IMG/VR virus record: IMGVR_UViG_3300003886_000034 | Span: 1 to 30,528 of that record | Length of the DNA: 30,528 nucleotides | From: a virus | Reading direction: 5' to 3' (one strand) | Shown: positions 14,400-21,212 of the stretch, in pieces | Position numbering within the stretch: the first letter of the stretch is position 1 | Layout of the letters: each line of letters starts with the position of its first letter | Position numbers and translations under genes: made by a program | Notes under the pieces: generated by a model | What the model saw: only the letters and a program-made list of their open reading frames with translations | What the model was told of the DNA's origin: nothing | Database searches by the model: none

Positions 14400-15895
14400 A
14401 TATTATGTATACCATATCTGAGATGCCCGCAATCGTATATTCGATACCAATTATTTATGGCAGCATTGCTTTCGGCGGTGAGTTTGGGGTTAAATGCTTT
14501 CAATATCTTTGAAAGTTTGTGTTTTTGAAATGTCTGTCGGGTGATCCTCTTTGTGTTCGCAGTATCTACGTAAAAGAAATTTGGTGTTGTAACTTTTTCC
14601 ATTGTGAACCCGTTCTTAATATACACATCTCCACTTGACCACCGCAGATTAGCGTATGTAAAGATGTAGTCCCAATCTATGGTTCGTTTAAAGTGAGCAA
14701 GTAGCTTCGAAAACCCACCAACAACCGTCACCACCGTCGCATATCGGTTTAATTCGAATACCTTTCCGGGCCGCTGGATGAAGTTAATAACACCAACCAA
14801 CACCGCATCGTGGTACAATCCATAATTAATGCTTCCACACCCGTCACCCTGAATGTGATATTTGTCCAAGAACTTCCGTCTTATGGAGGTTGAAACAGGC
14901 CGTATTGTGCATTTTCTCGCAAACACACTATCATTGGATAGTTTTAGTTGATGTGTGATCTTGGATTTAACGATAGATTTTTTCTGTAACCACTCATCTT
15001 CAAAAATTGTCAACAAATGCACTCCATGATCAGCACATAATAGCTGTTTTCGTTGGTGATACTTGGAGTTAATTCGTGGATGTCGTGTGCTGTGCCAATA
15101 CAACCCACAGTATTCTATTGCGAGCTTATATTCTGGTAAATAAAAATCCAGTTCAAGTGGGCTGATAATCTCCCTATCATTGGTAGTAAAATCCACACTT
15201 TTACAAGTTAGAAAGTCTGAAATCTCTTGCTCTCCAGACGATCGATGGTAGTTGTGTCGGATTTTTATGTCTAGTTCGTTCATTTTCCGCAAAACACAAG
15301 TAGGAGAACATCCAAACCGTATACCAATTTGCTCAGCTGTCATTTTATCATCGACATGAAGTTGGTGAAGAAGGTTTCGGTCAACGTGAATGAGTTTCTT
15401 TGGTCTTGATATTGAATATTTTTTCAAATATCGAAGTACTGTAGTTTTGTTGGTACCCAAATCACTGGCAATCTCTATCGACGACTTATTATTCGTGACA
15501 TATTCATCGGACAACCAGTTCAGATCGTCTAATGTATTATCGAATTGTTGGTGCTTTAGTTTGTAGAGGTTATATTTCTGGATATACTTAGTAATAGTTC
15601 GATGGTGCACACCAAAATGTTTTGCAACTTGTTCAATTGTTTTATTAGCAATTAAGTATTGGTCGTTGAGTTCTGCTTCTGAAATCGTAGTAATGTCAAC
15701 AACCCGCGCATTTGAACGAGATCGAATTGGGATGTTGTGTTTACGGAGATATCGCAGCACCACACTACTAGAAGTACCAACCAATTTAGCGATTTTGTAT
15801 GAACTGAATCGATTATCTATATATTGCGTGGATAACCAATGGATATCATTGAGCAGTGTACTATGTCGTTGCTTTTTTTCCATAAGGTGCCGCAT
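14396..15895 (-). CDS. Vsr-like (EDxHD-type) homing endonuclease with four HTH repeats
   Basis: A 499-aa free-standing homing endonuclease. The N-terminal half holds four helix-turn-helix units (about residues 18-53, 71-110, 122-155, 163-193), each with an IA..LG....V.RYLKK-like pattern. The catalytic core is Vsr/EDxHD-like: PLELDFYLP (Asp230), LAIEYCGLYWH (Glu241, His248), a His/Arg stretch, and LLTIFEDEW (Asp280). The C-terminal domain with RWSSGDVYIKNGF and PNFFYVDT is shared with the second homing endonuclease here. Neither possible start (15895 or 15883) has a ribosome binding site. The gene overlaps the head-protein gene by 35 nt and the nuclease gene by 4 nt, so it appears threaded into an operon. 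Confidence 0.88.
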   Translation of the reverse strand: MRHLMEKKQRHSTLLNDIHWLSTQYIDNRFSSYKIAKLVGTSSSVVLRYLRKHNIPIRSRSNARVVDITTISEAELNDQYLIANKTIEQVAKHFGVHHRTITKYIQKYNLYKLKHQQFDNTLDDLNWLSDEYVTNNKSSIEIASDLGTNKTTVLRYLKKYSISRPKKLIHVDRNLLHQLHVDDKMTAEQIGIRFGCSPTCVLRKMNELDIKIRHNYHRSSGEQEISDFLTCKSVDFTTNDREIISPLELDFYLPEYKLAIEYCGLYWHSTRHPRINSKYHQRKQLLCADHGVHLLTIFEDEWLQKKSIVKSKITHQLKLSNDSVFARKCTIRPVSTSIRRKFLDKYHIQGDGCGSINYGLYHDAVLVGVINFIQRPGKVFELNRYATVVTVVGGFSKLLAHFKRTIDWDYIFTYANLRWSSGDVYIKNGFTMEKVTTPNFFYVDTANTKRITRQTFQKHKLSKILKAFNPKLTAESNAAINNWYRIYDCGHLRYGIHNI

Positions 15896-16340
15896 GTTTT
15901 TTTGCTGTGGTGATCTTCCGTCCAGTCAACCGTGCATTCATCCTTGCAACCATACGACTTACTGCTTGTTTCTTCTTAATAGCTGTTTTACGGATTCGAA
16001 CACCTTTTTTGGTCCTCGCGATTTTACGACCATGACGAACTTTTTTAGGATCTTTACGCTGGGCGCATGATTTTGGATCAGACACCATCTTACCATCCTT
16101 TGGCCCACCCTTACAACGGTAGTATCGTTTAATTGACTGACCTAATCGCTTGAACGCCCGTTGGGCTGCCTCAAATAAGTCTTCATCTGTTTCGAATAGC
16201 ACCGATTCTCCGTCTCGAAGAGCCTCAAATAATTGATCTTCGGTGATTTCAACATCACCACCATCAACCCACACCTCTTCACAGACAGGTTCTTCGTGTA
16301 ACCACTCTTCAACCAAAAATTCTTTAAAAGTCATGCTCAT
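15861..16340 (-). CDS. Head-interior-type protein: acidic N-terminus, basic C-terminus (159 aa)
   Basis: ATG follows aaggaa. The first 60 residues are very acidic and open with MTFKEFLVEEW, close to the capsid-targeting pattern of T4 internal proteins (TYQEFIxEA). From residue ~65 the protein turns strongly basic (RRYYRCKGG-like start, then KKVRHGRKIARTKKGVRIRK), ending in a run rich in Lys and Arg. The design suggests a core protein packed in the prohead, trimmed by the head protease to leave a DNA-binding part. The last 12 codons overlap the homing endonuclease gene, so its natural C-terminus may have been changed by that insertion. Function is inferred. Confidence 0.75.
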   Translation of the reverse strand: MSMTFKEFLVEEWLHEEPVCEEVWVDGGDVEITEDQLFEALRDGESVLFETDEDLFEAAQRAFKRLGQSIKRYYRCKGGPKDGKMVSDPKSCAQRKDPKKVRHGRKIARTKKGVRIRKTAIKKKQAVSRMVARMNARLTGRKITTAKKHAAPYGKKATT

Positions 16341-16351
16341 AATTTATTCCT

Positions 16352-17053
16352 TTATACGAGTGCAACATCATCAACCAACCGTCTCCACACTGCCCCATCC
16401 CAATACACTGTAGTGCTATTGCCAGAAACTAAATCAGGCTTAGCCCCAATCGGTCGGATCATATAGTGATATGTGTTCCAAAATGTTTCGCCTTGATCTG
16501 GTATGGTGTTAAGTCGGAGAGCTTCTTCAAATGTAGTTACCCCCGGAAAGCTGTAACGTGGGACCTCAACATATCCATTCATCTGATTAAAAAAGTGAAC
16601 AAAGCTTATCTGAACAGTAGAACCCACTCCTGTCGATAGTGATTCAATCTTAACATCACCACCATCAATCGAAGCAACAGCAACACCAGAAACCACTCCA
16701 TTAATCGCCACTAACACATCTGTGAATGTAGTAAGGATATTCCCATCAAACGTCATATCATAGTCTGTCCCATCGACGTTGACTAGTAATCGGTACTCTC
16801 CACTACCAATAATACCGGTAAGATCACCACCTGCAACAGACCCACCAAAACTAACAACATGCTTGCCAGCTGTAGGAGCAGCAATTGGGAGTGTTCCACC
16901 ATAAGCATTGACCAAATTCAAAAATCGGAGTTTATCGAGATTGCTTAGAATGTCGTGCACAATCAAATATTTAATACCACCAACATCGTTGATCACCAAC
17001 GACTCCGACAAGACTCCATTAAAATTCACATTTTCGTTCGTGAGAAATGCCAT
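16352..17053 (-). CDS. Putative virion protein with fibre-like C-terminus (233 aa)
   Basis: ATG is preceded by agggag. The product is beta-rich with many Gly, Val and Thr residues, no membrane segment and no enzyme motif. Its middle (EYRLLVNVDGTDYDMTFDG, then VLVAINGVVSGVAVASIDGG) reads like a repeated Ig- or fibre-type beta domain. It ends in STTVYWDGAVWRRLVDD, the short Y/W-x-G-x-x-W element that closes several virion-like proteins in this window. It is encoded between two head-interior-like genes and is likely expressed late. It could be a neck, head-decoration or fibre component. Confidence 0.75.
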   Translation of the reverse strand: MAFLTNENVNFNGVLSESLVINDVGGIKYLIVHDILSNLDKLRFLNLVNAYGGTLPIAAPTAGKHVVSFGGSVAGGDLTGIIGSGEYRLLVNVDGTDYDMTFDGNILTTFTDVLVAINGVVSGVAVASIDGGDVKIESLSTGVGSTVQISFVHFFNQMNGYVEVPRYSFPGVTTFEEALRLNTIPDQGETFWNTYHYMIRPIGAKPDLVSGNSTTVYWDGAVWRRLVDDVALV

Positions 17054-17064
17054 TCAGAAACTCC

Positions 17065-17607
17065 CTATTTGTCGTCTTTTACTTCTTGACGTAACTTTTT
17101 GATTTGTTCCCGCTTGGTACGCCGCCTCGCGCTGGGATTTTTATTACGACGCAATTGCATTCTTGCCTCCCGCCGTTTAATTGGATCTTTAATACGATTG
17201 ATATCTTCGTCGTTCATCTTAACAGTAACACTACGCTCTTGCTCATCATCAGCCATAGCCATGTCTATTAAGAACGCTTTAAACGAAGGAGCGAGTTTAG
17301 ATTCTTTCGTATCTTCTTTAGGTTTTTCGTTTGGTTTTTCGTTTGGTTTTTCTTTTGGGTCTTCTTTGGGTTTTTCGTTCCGACTTTCGCTATCCTTGTT
17401 GTTCTGTGAGTCAACGGCCGCTGAAACAGCTAGGCTCATCCGTCTCCGTGCATCTCCACTCAACTTACTTAGGTGAATTTTCATTGTTCCAGCTTCACCT
17501 TTGTCCTGAATAACTCTAATAACGTTGTCGATTGCTTCGCCTGATAACCCGAAAACATTTTTTAAAGTGCTTCTTAACGAAAAACCACCTAATCTTTCTT
17601 CTACCAT
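17065..17607 (-). CDS. Charged phage protein with (N/K)E(K/D)P repeats (180 aa)
   Basis: ATG is preceded by gggagcgagg. The N-terminal ~65 residues form a small domain (FSLRSTLKNVFGLSGEAID). A Pro/Glu/Lys linker of 4-residue repeats (about residues 78-100) follows. Next is LAPSFKAFLIDMAMADDEQ, which again resembles the FKxFLxE capsid-targeting motif. The end is basic and Arg-rich (KRREARMQLRRNKNPSARRR). The mix of an FKxFL motif and a basic tail parallels the 159-aa protein, so I infer a second head-core or DNA-associated protein. No family is recognised. Confidence 0.75.
   Translation of the reverse strand: MVEERLGGFSLRSTLKNVFGLSGEAIDNVIRVIQDKGEAGTMKIHLSKLSGDARRRMSLAVSAAVDSQNNKDSESRNEKPKEDPKEKPNEKPNEKPKEDTKESKLAPSFKAFLIDMAMADDEQERSVTVKMNDEDINRIKDPIKRREARMQLRRNKNPSARRRTKREQIKKLRQEVKDDK
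17321..17380 (-). repeat. 12-bp tandem repeat inside the 180-aa gene
   Basis: Five tandem 12-bp units (two exact ggtttttcgttt copies, then ggtttttctttt and two more diverged units) encode the 4-residue (N/K)E(K/D)P linker on the minus strand. Such repeats expand and contract by slippage, so linker length probably varies between related phages. Confidence 0.85.
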
Positions 17608-17619
17608 TGCCTCGCTCCC

Positions 17620-18636
17620 TTATGCTTGAACTTTTAAATGCTTGATGACATACGCCAAATATTTCTCTGAATCCATACCCGCATCGTCGGTTAGATCGTA
17701 TTCTTCTTCCTCACTCCCACTTACTGTTGTACCGATTGTTTCGTCTCCTGCATCAAGTTCTTCGCCAGCATCACGGGCCTTTTCGTGCCGATATCTCGCC
17801 AGGCTAGAAAGTGCTTTCGCTTCTTTCTGCTTTTTAGCCTTCTCAGCATTGTAGGTTTCCATGTCAAGAACCTCTTCTTCCCCTTTAATCTTTGCCTCTG
17901 CAGATTGGGCTGCATATTTACTTGAGTCTGCATCAGCTGCAGCCTTTTTTGCGTTTGCCTCAGCCTTTCGAGCATCAGCATCTGCTTTCATCATATCAAT
18001 AACAGATTGAAGGGCAGTTTTTGCATCAGCCTCACTATCAACCCCAACCCCACTATCAACCCCAACCTCACCATCAACCTCAACGTCAGCATCCATTTCT
18101 CCTTCCGCATCATCTTCAGGATTAGTATCTCCCTTGAGGTCAATCTCTTCTTCTTCGTCTTCTTGAACCGCGGGCCACTCAACATTAATAATATCGAATT
18201 TTTCCCGCAAACCAAACAATACCTCCGCAATTTCAGTGGTAGAATTTTCCATTTGGTCCAAAGCTTGACCCAATGCCGTTTCGAAATCTCCTGCCTGTTC
18301 AGCGCGAACATATACTTTTATTATCCGGCCATCTTCGTCTTCTAACCCAAATTGAACGGAATCACGAGAAACTTCAACTGATTTCTCGGATGCTTTGAGT
18401 TTGGACATTACGTCAGTAATATCAAAAGCTGCTTCATCGTCTGCTTCGGTTGTCAACATACGAGTAAGCATGGTCGTCTTGAGCTTTTTCTTTTTCTTTT
18501 TGCGCTTCTGTTCATTATCGGGATCTGGAGTTTCTTCTTTTCCGCCGAATAACGATCCACGAAAACCTGCAACACTGCCTGCAGCAGTCGCCCCAACCGC
18601 GGCCTCTTCGTCTAGCAGCTCTTTTAATAAATTCAT
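17620..18636 (-). CDS. Acidic prohead core / scaffold-like protein (338 aa)
   Basis: ATG follows agagga, with an exact TATAAATA late promoter 30 nt upstream. The 338-aa protein opens MNLLKELLDEEAAVGA, a short amphipathic N-terminal helix. It then has a Lys run (residues 44-53, KRKKKKKKLK), a folded-looking segment (~75-165), a very acidic low-complexity stretch with VDxEVGVDSGVGVD repeats (~170-210), and a long Ala/Lys/Glu helix (~210-290). High charge, acidity and helix content are typical of phage scaffold or core proteins such as T4 gp22, but I see no sequence proof. It leads the late head-gene group with the 180-, 233- and 159-aa proteins. Confidence 0.8.
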   Translation of the reverse strand: MNLLKELLDEEAAVGATAAGSVAGFRGSLFGGKEETPDPDNEQKRKKKKKKLKTTMLTRMLTTEADDEAAFDITDVMSKLKASEKSVEVSRDSVQFGLEDEDGRIIKVYVRAEQAGDFETALGQALDQMENSTTEIAEVLFGLREKFDIINVEWPAVQEDEEEEIDLKGDTNPEDDAEGEMDADVEVDGEVGVDSGVGVDSEADAKTALQSVIDMMKADADARKAEANAKKAAADADSSKYAAQSAEAKIKGEEEVLDMETYNAEKAKKQKEAKALSSLARYRHEKARDAGEELDAGDETIGTTVSGSEEEEYDLTDDAGMDSEKYLAYVIKHLKVQA

Positions 18637-18665
18637 GTCGCAGTCCTCTGTATAGAATTCTCCCT

Positions 18666-18800
18666 TTATTTATACGAAGAAGCTTTTAAACGTGAAGGTT
18701 TTAATTGTACTTTAGATAAACAAATATTACACATCAGATAATCCCAACATTCTTGGGTAAAATATGGAATCCTACGGAGAGTGCAAGTAATATAGATGTG
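18666..18800 (-). pseudogene. Possible Cys-rich gene remnant upstream of the scaffold-like gene
   Basis: A 44-codon open stretch without a proper start reads like coding sequence. It contains CWDYLMCNICLSKVQLKPSR, a CxxC pair followed by basic residues, as in the zinc-finger N-termini of phage homing endonucleases. It ends in a TAA that lies inside the TATAAATA late promoter box. It may be a decayed endonuclease gene or chance. Confidence 0.25.
18667..18674 (-). promoter_or_regulatory. T4-type late promoter (TATAAATA)
   Basis: An exact match to the T4 late consensus on the minus strand, in the gap before the acidic scaffold-like gene and 30 nt from its ATG. Position and spacing match the box before the PAAR gene. 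Confidence 0.7.
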
Positions 18801-18844
18801 TTAGTCCGGGGCGACACCCCCAGTGGTGGTATTAAACAAAGTTG

Positions 18845-18882
18845 CCACCCACAAATATTTAAATCAAATTATTTGTGGGTGG
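18845..18882 (-). terminator. 13-bp perfect hairpin in the 281-nt gap
   Basis: ccacccacaaata and tatttgtgggtgg pair perfectly around a 12-nt A/T loop. It lies 36 nt after the stop of the leftward 96-aa gene (18918) and so probably terminates that early-type transcript before the late promoter at 18667. No other gene is evident in 18637-18917 beyond a possible remnant. Confidence 0.75.
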
Positions 18883-18917
18883 TGATTTAATAGTATTGTT
18901 GGATGGTGGTTGGAGCT

Positions 18918-19208
18918 TTAATCGATCTCTGTTAGAGATTCACTTCTAAACGTGCGCCACTCAACATCAACGTCGTGCCCGGTATGATCAATCCAATTAT
19001 CAAACGAAAATATAGTTCGTTGTTGGTCACTCACGTACTGATTGTACTCCTTAACCAGTAAAACCATCTTCTCACGTTCCACGTTTGATAAATTAGTAAC
19101 TTCTATAGCTTTAACGTTAGATGTTGGTTTTGTAGTTGGTATAATGAAACGAGCAGAATTTTTTTCATCTACACCATAGTGAACTTTTGTTAGTTGATTG
19201 GTAATCAC
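18918..19208 (-). CDS. Hypothetical phage protein (96 aa)
   Basis: The start is GTG, overlapping the stop of the preceding gene (TAGTG), so translation is coupled. The 96-aa product has an N-terminal beta part (VHYGVDEKNSARFIIPT), a helix (NVEREKMVLLVKEYNQYVSD) and an aromatic end (FSFDNWIDHTG, then EWRTFRSESLTEID). It is soluble with no known motif. It is the last gene of a unit driven by the consensus promoter at 19538 and is probably an early gene. No family is recognised. Confidence 0.75.
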   Translation of the reverse strand: MITNQLTKVHYGVDEKNSARFIIPTTKPTSNVKAIEVTNLSNVEREKMVLLVKEYNQYVSDQQRTIFSFDNWIDHTGHDVDVEWRTFRSESLTEID

Positions 19209-19495
19209 TATACACTCCCACTGGTGGGTGTTTCAGGAACAACCACCTCATCCCCATCATCAGTCACCAACTTATCTTCTCGATGCTTACGAACAGTTGC
19301 AACGACTGAATCTGACAGATTACGAACAGCTGCATCTATCTTCATCTTCTCCAACATAGCAACCTCTTGGTCAGTTTTCCACCGATTCAAAATCATAACC
19401 ATTTGTTGGACTTCCGGACCCAACTCCGAAAGTGGGGTTCCAACTCCATCAATTGTAACTTCAGCTGGTTTTTGTTCTTCCAATTGTTCACTCAT
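19208..19495 (-). CDS. Small acidic helical protein (95 aa)
   Basis: ATG follows gaggaga. The N-terminal part, EVTIDGVGTPLSELGPEVQQMV, resembles a family of small phage and cyanobacterial proteins that start TIDGxxYxLxxLxxEA and continue in one long helix (here NRWKTDQEVAMLEKMKID). The C-terminus is a Val/Thr/Asp tail. No enzyme motif is present. It is the first gene after a perfect sigma-70 promoter, so early expression is likely. Function unknown. Confidence 0.75.
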   Translation of the reverse strand: MSEQLEEQKPAEVTIDGVGTPLSELGPEVQQMVMILNRWKTDQEVAMLEKMKIDAAVRNLSDSVVATVRKHREDKLVTDDGDEVVVPETPTSGSV

Positions 19496-19537
19496 TTTTA
19501 TGTCTCCTCTGATAGTTTTATATATTAGAATATACGG

Positions 19538-19566
19538 ATTATATTCATCCAGTTGTTAAATGTCAA
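19538..19566 (-). promoter_or_regulatory. Consensus sigma-70 promoter (TTGACA-17-TATAAT)
   Basis: On the minus strand both hexamers match the bacterial consensus exactly, with the ideal 17-bp spacer (-35 at 19561-19566, -10 at 19538-19543). Transcription should start near 19531 and run into the 95- and 96-aa genes. The stop codon of the homing endonuclease upstream lies inside the -35 box. It is the strongest host-type promoter in the window. Confidence 0.92.
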
Positions 19567-21197
19567 CGATTACATATGTATCGTTTGAGTCCACAATTCC
19601 ATATTCGCAGTATATTATTGTTGGCTGTATTTTCAGATTCGCTTAGGGTTTGGTCATACGAATCCCCCAGAAGCCTTTTGAGGTGTTCGTGTCTAAAATT
19701 AAACTTGTGAAAACGTTTCTGCCCAATAATATAACTATAATCCGGTGGTAATATTTTATCAAGCGTAAATCCTGTAGCCTCATATAAATTTCCTTCACTC
19801 CACCGCCGATCAGCAAAAGTAACTATCGAATTCCAAACGTTATGTTTTTTAAAATGTGCCAATAATTTGCCAAATCCACCGACAACTCTCTCACTCGTTG
19901 CAAATCTATTTAACGTATAACAACCATTCTGCTGAACGATAAAGGTAACTGCAGCAACCAGACGTTGACTATTTGTATATAAACCATAAGAAATACTACC
20001 CCGCCCATTTCGTTGAAGATGAAACCGATCAAAGAAGAGTTTTTTATCAACTGATGACAAAGGTGCAACTCTACACTTACGTGCAAAGGTAGCACTGCTG
20101 GATGGTCCACACAGAGCCAACAAAGTCCGCTTTACCTGATCCGGCCGCTGAATCCACTCATCCTCAAATATTGTAATCAAGCGGTACCCTTTTGCATTAC
20201 AATCAAGCAACTTCTGTAGATGGTAGTTGGAGTCAATCCGGGTATGTATGTCAGCATGCCAATATAACCCACAGTATTCAATAGCAATTTTCTTATCAGG
20301 AAGTACTATATCTAACTCCCTTGGTGCAATTATCCGTCGATCCCCTGAGACAACACAATCAACGTTAGATACAAGAAAATTATAAATCTCCGTTTCAGCA
20401 ATTGATTGGTAATAATATTGATGTTCAATATTATGTTTTTTCAAATAAGTCTTGACCATGGTAACACTGACCCCTAACGTATTAGCAATTTGCAATAGGG
20501 GACTCTGCCTAATTACATGTTGATCATACACCCATTGTTTATCATTTAATCGGGTGAACACACTCTCTGGAATATTTACCTGTCTTGGATACACGCACCC
20601 GTATCGATCTAGCATAGTTTGATCTTTTTTATCCTTGACAGTAGGTGATTGCGCTGAGTGAGCAACTCCATACTTACGTAGATTTGTTTGTTTGATCTGT
20701 TCCCTGATTTGGTGGGTTTGGAGGGGGTGTCCACCGTACTTTCTTTCGAAAGTTTCTTTAATTTTTGCTTTAACCTCCACGCTTTGACACGCTCGCCCAA
20801 CACCATATTTTCTGAGATTAGTTTGTTGAATTTTGTTTTTAACATCAGTTGATTGAAATGGGTTGTCTACACCATACCGTTGATTGTTAGTAGTGACCAT
20901 TTTTGCCTGTGTGGCGGAATCGCCACGAGCACACTTCCGACTACAATATTTAGCATACTTTCGAGTAGATTTTTGACGTTTTGTCGTCACAACCTTGCAT
21001 GTTAAACATAGTGGTGGTTGAATTTTATTTTTTAAACAATACAACCGTTCTGACAATGAACTGACAAAGTCTTCAGTAATGAACGGGGTTAGCTTTTCAA
21101 TTATTTGTTTTAAATGTGGATTTTTGTCAACAATAAGCCTTGCATTAGAATTAATCTGATTATCTTTTATTATTCCAAATTTTATTAATTCGTCCAT
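19563..21197 (-). CDS. Vsr-like homing endonuclease with zinc finger and YGV repeats (544 aa)
   Basis: I choose the ATG at 21197 (gagaga just upstream) over the in-frame GTG at 21209. Order of parts: a helical N-terminus; a Cys4 zinc-finger-like block (C64, C67, C85, C89: CLTC...YCSRKC); four repeats of the type RYGV-x-(P)-x-QS-x-V(K)xK (about residues 97-190); one HTH (PLLQIANTLGVSVTMVKTYL); then the same Vsr/EDxHD core as the other endonuclease: PRELDIVLP (Asp286), IAIEYCGLYWH (Glu297, His304), LITIFEDEW (Asp336). The C-terminal RRWSEGNLYEATGF block is also shared. It lies directly behind the helicase gene, 15 nt from its stop. Confidence 0.88.
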   Translation of the reverse strand: MDELIKFGIIKDNQINSNARLIVDKNPHLKQIIEKLTPFITEDFVSSLSERLYCLKNKIQPPLCLTCKVVTTKRQKSTRKYAKYCSRKCARGDSATQAKMVTTNNQRYGVDNPFQSTDVKNKIQQTNLRKYGVGRACQSVEVKAKIKETFERKYGGHPLQTHQIREQIKQTNLRKYGVAHSAQSPTVKDKKDQTMLDRYGCVYPRQVNIPESVFTRLNDKQWVYDQHVIRQSPLLQIANTLGVSVTMVKTYLKKHNIEHQYYYQSIAETEIYNFLVSNVDCVVSGDRRIIAPRELDIVLPDKKIAIEYCGLYWHADIHTRIDSNYHLQKLLDCNAKGYRLITIFEDEWIQRPDQVKRTLLALCGPSSSATFARKCRVAPLSSVDKKLFFDRFHLQRNGRGSISYGLYTNSQRLVAAVTFIVQQNGCYTLNRFATSERVVGGFGKLLAHFKKHNVWNSIVTFADRRWSEGNLYEATGFTLDKILPPDYSYIIGQKRFHKFNFRHEHLKRLLGDSYDQTLSESENTANNNILRIWNCGLKRYICNR

Positions 21198-21212
21198 ACA
21201 ATCTCTCACAAT

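Noticed and set aside
18816-18830. Short GC-rich hairpin around ggggcgacaccccc
   Set aside because: A 4-bp stem with no flanking gene end; the 13-bp stem 15 nt further on explains termination better.
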